64,000 bases of DNA from Rhizobiales bacterium Ga0077525 (GTDB lineage Bacteria; Pseudomonadota; Alphaproteobacteria; Rhizobiales; Xanthobacteraceae). The number at the start of each line of letters is the position of its first letter. The stretch's first letter is position 1. The stretch lies in assembly GCA_001464835.1 (NCBI GenBank), contig LNDS01000011.1, positions 1 through 64,000 of the forward strand, given 5' to 3'. Shown piece after piece: positions 7,264 through 15,033 of the stretch. The notes under the pieces were generated by a model. It had not been told where the DNA came from. It did no database searches and saw nothing but the letters and a program-made list of their open reading frames with translations. The position numbers were made by a program, and so were the translations under genes.

Positions 7264-8274
7264 TTGGACTTTACCGCCGGCCTGTCATTCTTTTTCGGCC
7301 AGATCGGAACATTGCTGTTCTCGCTCGGCTCGCATTTTTCGCTGACATCGCTCGGCGCCGCGCTGCTGTTGGCGACGCTGTTCTTCGTCTGGCAACGGCT
7401 CAAACGCGGCCGGCGGCTGCGCTGGCGCACGATTTGGCGCGCCCTCTTCCCGAAACGCATCGTCGAAGCCAAATCGAACCAGGCCGATATCGGCTATCTG
7501 TTCTTCAACGTGTTCGTGTTCGGCGTGGTGTTCGGCTGGGCCGTTTTGTCTTATCAGTCGATCACCAACGGCATCATCGCCGGGCTGATCGAATTGTTTG
7601 GGCCCGTGCAGCCGACGACGCTTCCGGCCTATGTGCCGAACATCGTCGTCACCATCATGCTGTTTCTATCTTATGAACTCGGCTACTGGTTCAACCACTG
7701 GCTCAGCCACAAGGTGCCGGTGCTGTGGGAATTCCATAAAGTGCACCACAGCGCCAAAGTGCTGACGCCGCTGACCAACTTCCGCGTCCATCCAGTCTAT
7801 ACCTGGATCTTCGCCAATATCATCGCCTTCAGCGCGGCTGTGGCGAACGGGCTCGGCAACTACATGTTCGGCGAAACGGCCTATCAATACGCGCTGTCCG
7901 ACACCAACATCATATTGGTCGTGTTCATCCACACCTACGTCCACTTGCAGCATTCGCACATGTGGATCGCGTTCCGCGGCGCGCTCGGCCGCATCTTTGT
8001 CTCGCCGGCACACCATCAGGTGCACCATTCGGACAACCCGAAGCACTTCGACAAGAATTTCGGCAGTTGCCTGGCGCTGTGGGACTGGATGTTCGGCACG
8101 TTGTACGTCCCGCAAAAGGAGCGCGAGCCGCTGACCTTCGGCTTCGCCGACCATCCGGACGCCCATACGGTCAAGGGCGAGCTGGTCAACCCGCTGATCA
8201 ATGCCGCCGGCCACTTCAAGCCGCTGTGGCAGCGCGGGCCGGAAACTCTGACGCCGGCGGCGAAATCCGACTGA
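7264..8274 (+). CDS. Sterol desaturase / fatty acid hydroxylase family protein
   Basis: The 336-residue integral membrane protein starts with TTG at 7264, with a GGAG site a few bases upstream. It carries the three histidine clusters of the di-iron hydroxylase superfamily: HWLSH (about 144-148), HKVHH (about 158-162) and HHQVHH (about 256-261), plus HTYVHLQHSH. Four or so hydrophobic segments precede and separate them. The family oxidises lipid or sterol chains at the inner membrane face using O2. The exact substrate is unknown. It ends directly against the convergent oxidoreductase gene with no spacer. Confidence 0.87.
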   Translation: MDFTAGLSFFFGQIGTLLFSLGSHFSLTSLGAALLLATLFFVWQRLKRGRRLRWRTIWRALFPKRIVEAKSNQADIGYLFFNVFVFGVVFGWAVLSYQSITNGIIAGLIELFGPVQPTTLPAYVPNIVVTIMLFLSYELGYWFNHWLSHKVPVLWEFHKVHHSAKVLTPLTNFRVHPVYTWIFANIIAFSAAVANGLGNYMFGETAYQYALSDTNIILVVFIHTYVHLQHSHMWIAFRGALGRIFVSPAHHQVHHSDNPKHFDKNFGSCLALWDWMFGTLYVPQKEREPLTFGFADHPDAHTVKGELVNPLINAAGHFKPLWQRGPETLTPAAKSD

Positions 8275-8853
8275 CTATCGCGCGTCGTGGCCGAGCGCCT
8301 CGACCTCGCGCAGCCATTGCTTGCGTTTGTCGTCGCTCACCGCTTCGATCATGCCATAGATAGTCGATCGCACCGGCTTGATGCCGACGAATTGCAGGAT
8401 ATTGCGCCGGAGCAGTTTCAGCGCGTGGGCGCCGAAGTACCAGCGATAGAACAAGCCCGGCATGCCCATGGTCATGATGATGCGGGCCGACTTGCCCTTG
8501 AACACTTTCCAGTCGGCCTTGCCGCCGCTCTTCTGGACGTTCAGCAAATCCGGTTGCAACACGCGCTCGAAGAAGCCTTTCAGCAGCGCCGGCATGTCGC
8601 CGCACCACAGCGGAAAAACGAACACGAGATGATCGCAGCCAATGAAAGCCTCGCGCGCTGCGACAAGATCGGGTTCGAGCGGCTGCTCGCGCCGGTAGCC
8701 TTCATGCAGGATAGCGTCGAATTTCAGCCGGCCGAGCAGGAACAACTGCGCTTGATGGCCACCGCTCTCAGCGCCGCGTTGATAGGCCTTACCGAGCGCC
8801 TCGCAGTAGCTGTCAGGCAACGGATTGCCGACAATGATCGCAATCCTGGCCAT
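8275..8853 (-). CDS. NAD(P)H-dependent oxidoreductase, flavodoxin-like fold
   Basis: The 192-residue protein opens ARIAIIVGNPLPDSYCEALG, a flavodoxin-fold phosphate-binding loop, and has VFVFPLWCGDMPALLKGFFERV near 79-100, the FMN-binding motif of the NQO1/MdaB/KefF group. Such enzymes pass electrons from NAD(P)H to quinones or similar acceptors and act in the cytoplasm. The gene converges on the hydroxylase gene and has no obvious operon partners. Confidence 0.85.
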   Translation of the reverse strand: MARIAIIVGNPLPDSYCEALGKAYQRGAESGGHQAQLFLLGRLKFDAILHEGYRREQPLEPDLVAAREAFIGCDHLVFVFPLWCGDMPALLKGFFERVLQPDLLNVQKSGGKADWKVFKGKSARIIMTMGMPGLFYRWYFGAHALKLLRRNILQFVGIKPVRSTIYGMIEAVSDDKRKQWLREVEALGHDAR

Positions 8854-8935
8854 GGCTGTCTCTCGTCACTGAAAGTTTATTGAAAAATACCGCGGCGCGC
8901 GCGTTCGCGCTTTGACTTGCCGCAAATTGCCCGGC

Positions 8936-9481
8936 ATGGCTGAGGCCATGAAAAGCGCCAAAAAAAGCACCAAGAAAAAGCATATCGTCACCGTCAACGA
9001 CACGATGCAGAAGGGCTACCGCTACGAGTTGACAGCCGGCGTCGGGCGCTCCTTCGATCCCGAGTTCAAGCCGCAACTGACCCCGGCCGAAATGCTCAAG
9101 CTCGGCATTTTCGGCGGCAAATACATGACCGACTGCGCCAGGGAATTTCCCAAAAGCTGGTTCGCCCATGCCAAGCTTGCCGCCGGCAAGCGCGACAATT
9201 CACTCAACTTCTTCAACGTCGACGCCAGCCAGCCTCTGTCGGAATGGCGGCGCAAGGGCTGGATTCACCCCGACGACCCGCGCGGCTGGTTCCAATGGTA
9301 TTGCCGCTACTATATGGGCCGCCGCATGCCGGTCGAGGACCAGCGCCAGATCGGCCGCTGGAAGGCGATCCGCCGCCATATTCGCCAGATCGAGATCAAT
9401 TGCGAGCCCGGCAACCTGTTGTGCCGGCCGCGCCAGCGCCAGGCGCTGCTGCATTGGGCCTATGACAGCCGCAAATTCTGA
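8936..9481 (+). CDS. Conserved protein of unknown function, Trp/Arg-rich
   Basis: I do not recognise a named domain. From the ATG at 8936 it is 181 residues, with a lysine-rich opening (MKSAKKSTKKKHIV), a segment LTPAEMLKLGIFGGKYM (about 52-68), and a tryptophan-rich core WIHPDDPRGWFQWYCRYYMGRR (shown here in parts: WIHPDDPRGW and WFQWYCRYYMG, about 110-130). It has no signal peptide or membrane segment. The closing segment LLCRPRQRQALLHWAYD is basic. The pattern suggests a soluble, possibly nucleic-acid-associated protein, which is inference. A PsiE-like gene follows after 35 bases on the same strand. Confidence 0.7.
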   Translation: MAEAMKSAKKSTKKKHIVTVNDTMQKGYRYELTAGVGRSFDPEFKPQLTPAEMLKLGIFGGKYMTDCAREFPKSWFAHAKLAAGKRDNSLNFFNVDASQPLSEWRRKGWIHPDDPRGWFQWYCRYYMGRRMPVEDQRQIGRWKAIRRHIRQIEINCEPGNLLCRPRQRQALLHWAYDSRKF

Positions 9482-9516
9482 TACGCTCTCCGCAATTCAA
9501 CGTGGAGGGGCGGCTG

Positions 9517-10008
9517 ATGAGCATGCGGAAAGAATGGGCGAATATGCGGCTTCAGTTCGAGCCGTTGTCCTTCTACCAGAAGTTCGAGCAGATTTGCGTC
9601 CTTGTGATCACGGCCTTGATCGCGGTCACCATCGTTTTTGCCATATGGCATCTGGCGATCAATGTATTGGCCGCGGTGATCACCAACACCTTCGACCCGA
9701 CCGACTATGCCGTGTTCCAGACGTTGTTCGGCATGATCTTCACAGTCATTATCGCGCTCGAGTTCAAGCGGTCGCTGCTGGTTCTCGCCGAACGGCGGGA
9801 AAGCATTGTTCAGGTCCGCGCCGTCATCCTGATTGCGCTGCTGGCGGTCGTCCGCAAGCTGATCATCCTCGACCTGAAACAAACCGAAGCGTTGCAATTG
9901 CTCGCTTTGGCGGCGTCCATTCTCGCGCTCGGCTGCGTCTATTGGCTGGTTCGAGACCGCGACCACCGTGACTCCAGGCTGGCCGCCGCTAAGCTGCGAT
10001 CGCCGTAA
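9517..10008 (+). CDS. PsiE-like (phosphate-starvation-inducible E) membrane protein
   Basis: I start at the ATG at 9517 because a GTGGAGGGG ribosome site lies just upstream; the reading from 9502 begins inside that site. The 163-residue protein has about four membrane helices. It has the PsiE family signature of a helix ending ALEFKRSL (about 80-87), then RAVILIALLAVVRKLIILD (about 104-122). In Escherichia coli PsiE is induced by phosphate starvation but its role is not known. The 3' end overlaps the convergent hydrolase gene by 20 bases. Confidence 0.75.
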   Translation: MSMRKEWANMRLQFEPLSFYQKFEQICVLVITALIAVTIVFAIWHLAINVLAAVITNTFDPTDYAVFQTLFGMIFTVIIALEFKRSLLVLAERRESIVQVRAVILIALLAVVRKLIILDLKQTEALQLLALAASILALGCVYWLVRDRDHRDSRLAAAKLRSP

Positions 10009-10693
10009 GCAGATCGGCCAGCACGGCCGGGCAGGTCAGATGCGGATTGTGGCTTGAATCGATCTCATGGACGCCCCAGCCGTCGGCTTTGGCGCGGTCG
10101 TAAAACACGCGGAAGCGGTCGTCCGCCGACTTGCGCTGGCAGTAAACATACTGGCGCCGCAGCGTCAGCGCGCCATTCTTGAACGCGAGTTTCTGCTCGA
10201 AAGTTTTGACCGGCTGCGGCACCCGCAACGGCTCGCACCAGGCACGGATATCCGGCGGCGTATCGGGCGGCATCGGCCCCGGCGGAATGCGCCAGCCATC
10301 GGCGCTGCTGCTGGCGCCGGACCGGCGCTGCGCCCGCACCGATTCCGGCAGCACATCGAAAGCGCTCTCGCCATCGCGCGGCACGAAGGCGTCGATGTAA
10401 ATGAGCTGCTTGATGCGCTCGCGGGCGCGGTCAGCAACGCCGGTCGCTACCATGCCGCTGTAGGAATGGCCGATCAGATTGATGTCGCGCAGATCTTCGT
10501 ATTTCAGCACGCCGAGAATATCGGCAATGTGCGTCTCGAGGTCGATGTCGGGCCGCGCCAGATGGCTGCGTTCGCCAAGCCCGGTCAATGTCGGCGTGAC
10601 CAGCCGGTGGCCGCGCGCCGCCATCAAAGGATGCATCAACTTCCAGGCCCAGCCGGCACTCCAGGCGCCATGGCAAACGAGGAAAGTGGCCAT
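9989..10693 (-). CDS. Alpha/beta-hydrolase
   Basis: The 234-residue protein opens with the hydrolase strand FLVCHGAWSAGWAW, where HGA forms the oxyanion region. It has the nucleophile elbow GHSYSG with serine near residue 77, and ends with DSSHNPHLTCP carrying the catalytic histidine (about 217-221). It resembles the salicylate-esterase-like group of small esterases. It is nine bases downstream of the MsrQ-like gene and probably co-transcribed. Substrate not predictable. Confidence 0.85.
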   Translation of the reverse strand: MATFLVCHGAWSAGWAWKLMHPLMAARGHRLVTPTLTGLGERSHLARPDIDLETHIADILGVLKYEDLRDINLIGHSYSGMVATGVADRARERIKQLIYIDAFVPRDGESAFDVLPESVRAQRRSGASSSADGWRIPPGPMPPDTPPDIRAWCEPLRVPQPVKTFEQKLAFKNGALTLRRQYVYCQRKSADDRFRVFYDRAKADGWGVHEIDSSHNPHLTCPAVLADLLTAIAA

Positions 10694-10702
10694 GCGCGTC
10701 CC

Positions 10703-11575
10703 CTATTCCGCCGCTGCCGCGCGCGTCCGCGCTGTCCGGTCGCTCCAGCGCGCGCGTATAACGTCGAGCACGACGACCGCTAATCCTGCCGCCAAGACCT
10801 GCCAGCCCGGCCGGATGCCGGCTTCGAAGTCGAAGATCGCGTCGAGCACGCGCAGCGGCGACACGCCGAATGTCAGGCCGATGCCGATCGCTTCGCCGGC
10901 AAATGTCAGCGCCGCCACCACGACGGCAAGCGCCAGCAAAGCCAGAGACGACAACTCGCCTTTGTCCTGCCACCAGGCGAGCAGACGATAACCGATCAGC
11001 CAGGTGAACAGACCGGCGGCAAAAACCGGTATGCTCAGATCGGCTTTGGTTTGTTGAAAATAATGGATGAGCGCCAAAAGCGCGATGGCGTAAATCGCCT
11101 GATGCAGCCGCCGCCAGCCTTTGCCGCCGAGCCGCCGCACCATGCCGTCGGTCGATGTCACCGCAAGCGCTGCAAGGCCGAGCCAGGCGACGCTGCCGAT
11201 GATCAGATAGACGCGGTTTGTGAGTTCATGGACGATCTTGGCGATGTCGTAGCGCTGATCGGCAAAATATAAAACGAGATGCGCGGCGACGTAGAAGAAC
11301 GTGCCGACGCCGAGCATGCGCCGCACATCGATGAGATTGCCGAAACGGGCGATGCGGCGGAACGGCGTGATCGCCAACGTGACGCCGAGAAAGATCAGCG
11401 CCCAGAAACCGGAGCGGTGAATGAGGTCGTTCAAGGGACGTGCGCCATTGGCGATGGCGCCGGCGTCAAGCATCGCCTTGGCCAAGGGAAGCAGCAGCAG
11501 TGCCAGCGCCGCGATGCGCAGCACGGAGACGCGGCCGCGCCGGTCGCGCCAGAGTTGCCACGAAATAGCGTTCAT
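10703..11575 (-). CDS. msrQ: MsrQ-like haem-binding membrane subunit (YedZ family)
   Basis: The 290-residue protein has about six to eight membrane helices and the ferric-reductase-like transmembrane domain. Candidate haem-ligand histidines lie in HRSGFW (about 53), in FYVAAHLVLYF (about 98) and in RLHQAIYAIALLALIHYF (about 157 and 170). In the MsrPQ system MsrQ passes electrons from the quinone pool to the periplasmic molybdo-enzyme MsrP, which repairs oxidised methionines. No msrP gene is next to it here; instead a hydrolase follows. The family also has members of other partners, so the role is uncertain. Confidence 0.8.
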   Translation of the reverse strand: MNAISWQLWRDRRGRVSVLRIAALALLLLPLAKAMLDAGAIANGARPLNDLIHRSGFWALIFLGVTLAITPFRRIARFGNLIDVRRMLGVGTFFYVAAHLVLYFADQRYDIAKIVHELTNRVYLIIGSVAWLGLAALAVTSTDGMVRRLGGKGWRRLHQAIYAIALLALIHYFQQTKADLSIPVFAAGLFTWLIGYRLLAWWQDKGELSSLALLALAVVVAALTFAGEAIGIGLTFGVSPLRVLDAIFDFEAGIRPGWQVLAAGLAVVVLDVIRARWSDRTARTRAAAAE

Positions 11576-12045
11576 CGATCGGCCCTAGCAGACACCATGA
11601 CGACGCGGGTAACACGATGATGGCTGCCTGCGCCACCAGCCCGCCGCCGCGGCATGCCACCTATGTAGCAGCCCTTTTTTTGGGCTTATCCCGTTGATTT
11701 AACGATATTATCTAGACTGTCGCCAACCGCACCCTAAAACTCTTCGTGATAACATTTGCATGACAGCACGATTCGTCGCGGCCACAGCAAGGCCGGACGC
11801 GGGAAAGCGGCTTATCGCCGCCGCGATCTTAAGGCTGTCGTCTCGCCCGAACAGTTGACGTCTAGCTGCGGTCGCCGGGCGCGTCGGTGATAAACAGCGC
11901 TAATTATGCCGGCCGTACCGGCAAGCACTGCCGCCGCGCCGTGCGCATTTGCTTTTGACTAAGCAATATCCATACCCTCCCCGTTACGTAACTTGCCGTT
12001 ACGCCTGCCAGTTTCCTCCGCTTTTAGCATTGGTAGAGAAATACT
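11576..12045. other. Non-coding gap of 470 bases
   Basis: Lies upstream of the MsrQ gene and downstream of the MaoC-like gene, both on the minus strand. It contains AT-rich sequence near 11,690-11,720 likely to hold the MsrQ promoter, and a short palindrome gttacgtaac near 11,990 repeated in part as ccgttacg. I see no gene or RNA I can support. Confidence 0.4.
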
Positions 12046-12501
12046 TTAGACGCGCGGCAGCGGCCGCCCGCCTTTGTTCTTCGACGGCACCTTCACCCAG
12101 GCTTCGCCATCGAGAACGATTTCATCGCCGACCGCACAGGTGCAGGCCAGACGGGCGCGCGATTTTTCCGGCAACAGTTCGACAACCGACACAGTGACAT
12201 CGACGGTATCGCCGATCTTGACCGGCGCGCGGAAATTCAAGGTCTGCGAAATATAGACCGCGCCCGGGCCCGGCAATCGCGTGCCGAGCACCGCCGAAAT
12301 CAGGCTCGCGGTGTAAAGGCCGTGCGCGATGCGCGTGCCGAACGGCGTCTTGGCGGCGAAGTGTTCGGACAGATGAATCGGATTGCGGTCGCCGGTGACT
12401 TCGGCAAAGCCGACCACGTCGGACGAGGCCACGGTCTTGGCCAGCCGCTCGGTCAGGCCGAGCGAAAGGTCCTCGAAATACAACGTGCGCAAAGTCAGCA
12501 T
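12046..12501 (-). CDS. MaoC-like (R)-enoyl-CoA hydratase / dehydratase
   Basis: The 151-residue hot-dog-fold protein carries the MaoC hydratase signature FAEVTGDRNPIHL (about 32-44) with the catalytic aspartate and histidine, followed by FGTRIAHGLYTASLISAVL (about 54-72). The family hydrates enoyl-CoA or acyl-ACP intermediates in fatty acid or polyhydroxyalkanoate metabolism. It starts two bases after the MFS gene's stop, so the two form an operon. A much longer reading of this frame into the MFS gene is not real. The exact acyl substrate is unknown. Confidence 0.88.
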   Translation of the reverse strand: MLTLRTLYFEDLSLGLTERLAKTVASSDVVGFAEVTGDRNPIHLSEHFAAKTPFGTRIAHGLYTASLISAVLGTRLPGPGAVYISQTLNFRAPVKIGDTVDVTVSVVELLPEKSRARLACTCAVGDEIVLDGEAWVKVPSKNKGGRPLPRV

Positions 12502-12503
12502 TG

Positions 12504-13727
12504 TTATCGTTCCGGCTTGATCTGGGTTCGGCACAGCAGCCACAGTAAACCGATCAGCACAACATTGACCAATGCGAGGGCGGTCAATAGGCCGATGGTC
12601 GTATGCGGCCCCTGCGTCTCGATCAGCCAGGCCCCGGCCGATGGCGCCAGCGCCTGCACGATCAGGCTCGGAAACGCGATCTTCCCCATCAGCCGCGGAA
12701 ACCGCAGCGGCCCGAACAAGGCCAGCGGCAAGGTGCCGCGGCCGACCCAGAAGATGCCGTAGCCCGCGGCGTAAATCAGAATGACGACGATGAGGAACGG
12801 AAACTGGCCGAAAAACAGACCGAGGCCGATGGCCATCAGCACGCAAGATGCGACCATCGTCCAGATCGGATGATAGCGCAATCCGAACAGGCTTTCGATC
12901 AATCGCGCGCCGACCTGCGCCGGCCCGAACAAGGTGCCGAGCGCGACCGCCGCCGCGTAGTCGATGCCGGTCGCTTGCAGGAAGATCATGAAATTGACGA
13001 GAAAGATGACGCCGATGCCGGCGGTCATCGACATCACCAGCGCGACCAGCGCGAAAACGAGGCCTTCGTTTGCAATTGTAACCGACGTTCCCGCCGCGCC
13101 GCCCTGCTCCGCTTCCGCCACGTGTGAATTGAGCCGCGGCGGCGCCGGTTTGACGACCGTCATTTGCAGCGGCAGCACAAGACACAGGTGCAAGGCTGCA
13201 TACACCAGACAGGCGATCCGCCAGCCCCAGTGATCGATCATGAAAGCGCTCAACGGCCAGCAGATGGTGCTGGCAAAGCCGCCGAACAAAGTCAGGTTGG
13301 TGATCGGGCCACGCGCTGCGCTGCCATAGATGCGGCCAAGCGTGGCGAACACCGCGTCGTACAGCCCGGTGCCCATGCCGATGCCGATAAACAGCCATGA
13401 CGCCAGATAGACCGGGAGATTGGGCGCCAGCCCCACGCCGGCGAGCCCGGCGGCGTAAAACAACGAACTCGCCAGTAGCACCGGGCGGCCGCCATAGCGA
13501 GCGATCAGCGAGCCCACTTTTGGCGAGATCAGGCCGGCGGTCAGAAGGCCGATCGACGTGCCGCTGACGACGGCGCCAAGCGACCAGCCGGTTTCGGCGA
13601 CGATCGCGGTGGCGAAGACGGCCGGAAAATAAAACGACGTGCCCCAGCCAAGAATCTGCCCGACGCCAAGCGCCGAGACGACAAGCCGCCTGTCAATCGA
13701 CGGAGGCGCTGGCAATTCCGACATCAT
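12504..13727 (-). CDS. MFS transporter
   Basis: The 407-residue protein has twelve hydrophobic segments. A loop 2-3 motif reads SLIARYGGRPVLL (about 73-85), the MFS G-x-x-x-D/R-x-G-R pattern in variant form, and a charged cytoplasmic loop lies near 195-215. The general pattern recalls the monocarboxylate/oxalate-formate antiporter type. It begins MMSEL with two possible ATG starts three bases apart. Co-transcription with the MaoC-like gene suggests uptake of an organic acid that is then activated and hydrated, which is inference. Confidence 0.85.
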   Translation of the reverse strand: MMSELPAPPSIDRRLVVSALGVGQILGWGTSFYFPAVFATAIVAETGWSLGAVVSGTSIGLLTAGLISPKVGSLIARYGGRPVLLASSLFYAAGLAGVGLAPNLPVYLASWLFIGIGMGTGLYDAVFATLGRIYGSAARGPITNLTLFGGFASTICWPLSAFMIDHWGWRIACLVYAALHLCLVLPLQMTVVKPAPPRLNSHVAEAEQGGAAGTSVTIANEGLVFALVALVMSMTAGIGVIFLVNFMIFLQATGIDYAAAVALGTLFGPAQVGARLIESLFGLRYHPIWTMVASCVLMAIGLGLFFGQFPFLIVVILIYAAGYGIFWVGRGTLPLALFGPLRFPRLMGKIAFPSLIVQALAPSAGAWLIETQGPHTTIGLLTALALVNVVLIGLLWLLCRTQIKPER

Positions 13728-14112
13728 CGCTAGCCCGAAATCCTAGCTTGCCGGCTTTATGCCTCGTGCAGCCGGGAGCGGTCGCGGGAGCCCAAAAGTC
13801 GCAGCGGCACGGGCAACGACACAGATATGCAAATTCATCGGGCTGCTCCTTCACTTGGCCGGGGCAGCCTACACGATCTGCGCTGATTCAGGTCTCCAAG
13901 GAGGGCTTTTTGTGCGACGCGGCAAAGGTACTTCGGGAAACGGGCTTACAAAACGACAAACTCCTATTTAATTCTTAAAAATCAGCATCTTAAGATATGC
14001 GTTTTTCGCGTAGCTGCAGCGCAGCAAAGTTCCTTTAAATCGCGCCGGATAGGTCTATTTTCAAGTCAACGATTCACCGGCACGACGCCGGTCCGACAGA
14101 AAGAGAACGACG
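13728..14112. other. Non-coding gap of 385 bases
   Basis: Divergent region between the MFS gene and the DUF1127 gene. The part nearest the DUF1127 gene (about 13,940-14,050) is AT-rich, with tttaattcttaaaaatc and cttaag runs, and probably contains its promoter; I cannot place -35 and -10 with confidence. No gene or RNA is supported. Confidence 0.4.
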
Positions 14113-14268
14113 ATGTTGACCACTTTGATCCGCCTGCTTCATCAGTGGAAGCAGTATAACCGCAGCCGGAACGAACTCTCCCGCCTTGGCGACCGTGAGC
14201 TTGCCGATATCGGCATCAATCGCTCCGACATTACGTCCGTTGCCTGGCAGGCCGCCCAGCGCCGCTAA
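14113..14268 (+). CDS. DUF1127 (YjiS-like) small protein
   Basis: A 51-residue protein missed by size filters. It begins MLTTLIRLLHQWKQYNRSR and has the DUF1127 core ELSRLGDRELADIGI (about 21-35) and NRSDITSVAW. The AAGAGAACGACG leader supplies a weak ribosome site. In alphaproteobacteria short DUF1127 proteins are often highly expressed. Some longer-known members are involved in RNA and phosphate handling, and related arginine-rich ones affect growth transitions. A strong terminator follows 37 bases after the stop, so it is a single-gene unit. Confidence 0.85.
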   Translation: MLTTLIRLLHQWKQYNRSRNELSRLGDRELADIGINRSDITSVAWQAAQRR

Positions 14269-14305
14269 GCCGCGCTCACGCGCCGTGCGCGCCGGATGCT
14301 TTCAA

Positions 14306-14336
14306 ACGCCCGCGCCATCGCGGGCGTTTTATTTTG
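14306..14336 (+). terminator. Rho-independent terminator of the DUF1127 gene
   Basis: A nine-base perfect stem acgcccgcg / cgcgggcgt with a ccat loop is followed by tttattttg. It is the clearest intrinsic terminator in the window. Confidence 0.85.
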
Positions 14337-14354
14337 ACGGACGCCGAGGCCGGG

Positions 14355-14981
14355 TTAATCGAGCGTCTTCCACAGCGACAGGCTCATAATCTCGGGCGCC
14401 TGGCCATAGGCCCTAGTCCAGGAGTCCACCGCCCATTCGACGCCGGAGGCCTTTTCAACCAGAACGGCGGTGACATGCGGCGGGCGGCCGTCAATGAGGT
14501 AGCCGCGGGCGACCGGCTCCGCCACCTCGTGATGGCGCAGAAGTTTGAGTTCGTCGAGCACCAGCAGCAGGCTCGTGGTGTTGCGGCTGGAATCGATGCA
14601 GTCCATCTGGCCCTTGTCGAACATGTATGCGCGGTTCGCCCGGGCAACGTGGCCGGTGGTGCCGGCCACCGGGCCGATGCGGCGGTCAAACCATGCGCCG
14701 GCATTGCCGATCGCCTTGCGCTCGGCGGCGGCCGATGTCCTTCCGGCCGCCAGGATTCTCTTCAGGGCCGCGTGATCCGCCGCGGTGAGGCCCAACTCAG
14801 CGCGATATTTGCAGCCAAAGCCATGGCACACGAAGATGCTGGACAAGGTCGGCGGCGACAGGGAGAGGTCGCCATAGGTGGCGGAGGCGACCGACGCATT
14901 GTCGGCGCGCGCCGGCAGCGCAGCCGCCGTGGCTAGCAGCATCGCGCCAGCACAAAACGCCTGTCGGACCGGCCTACGCAT
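14355..14981 (-). CDS. Exported protein, possible transglutaminase-like cysteine protease fold
   Basis: The ATG at 14981 gives 208 residues with a signal peptide (FCAGAMLLATAAALPARA, cut near 26), so the protein is probably periplasmic. I know no named family. A C...H...D order is visible: QMDCIDSSRN (cysteine about 128, at the start of a helix), PPHVTAVLV (histidine about 169) and WAVDSW (aspartate about 186). That spacing is like transglutaminase-like bacterial cysteine proteases. A pair CHGFGC (52, 57) could form a disulfide. Longer upstream readings overlap trmFO and look spurious. The gene diverges from trmFO. Catalysis is inference. Confidence 0.65.
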   Translation of the reverse strand: MRRPVRQAFCAGAMLLATAAALPARADNASVASATYGDLSLSPPTLSSIFVCHGFGCKYRAELGLTAADHAALKRILAAGRTSAAAERKAIGNAGAWFDRRIGPVAGTTGHVARANRAYMFDKGQMDCIDSSRNTTSLLLVLDELKLLRHHEVAEPVARGYLIDGRPPHVTAVLVEKASGVEWAVDSWTRAYGQAPEIMSLSLWKTLD

Positions 14982-15033
14982 CGTCAAAACACCGCCATTG
15001 CCGCGCCATTCATGACAGCCTAATGATCTGGCC

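Noticed and set aside
11576-12045. Possible small RNA in the 470-base gap
   Set aside because: Some hairpin-forming stretches exist, but there is no clear promoter-terminator pair.
12502-13398. Extension of the MaoC-like protein far upstream
   Set aside because: The extra residues lie out of frame over the MFS gene. The true start is the ATG at 12501, two bases after the MFS stop.
13748-13978. Frames of 70-76 codons upstream of the DUF1127 gene
   Set aside because: Two overlapping frames with no family resemblance in a likely promoter region.
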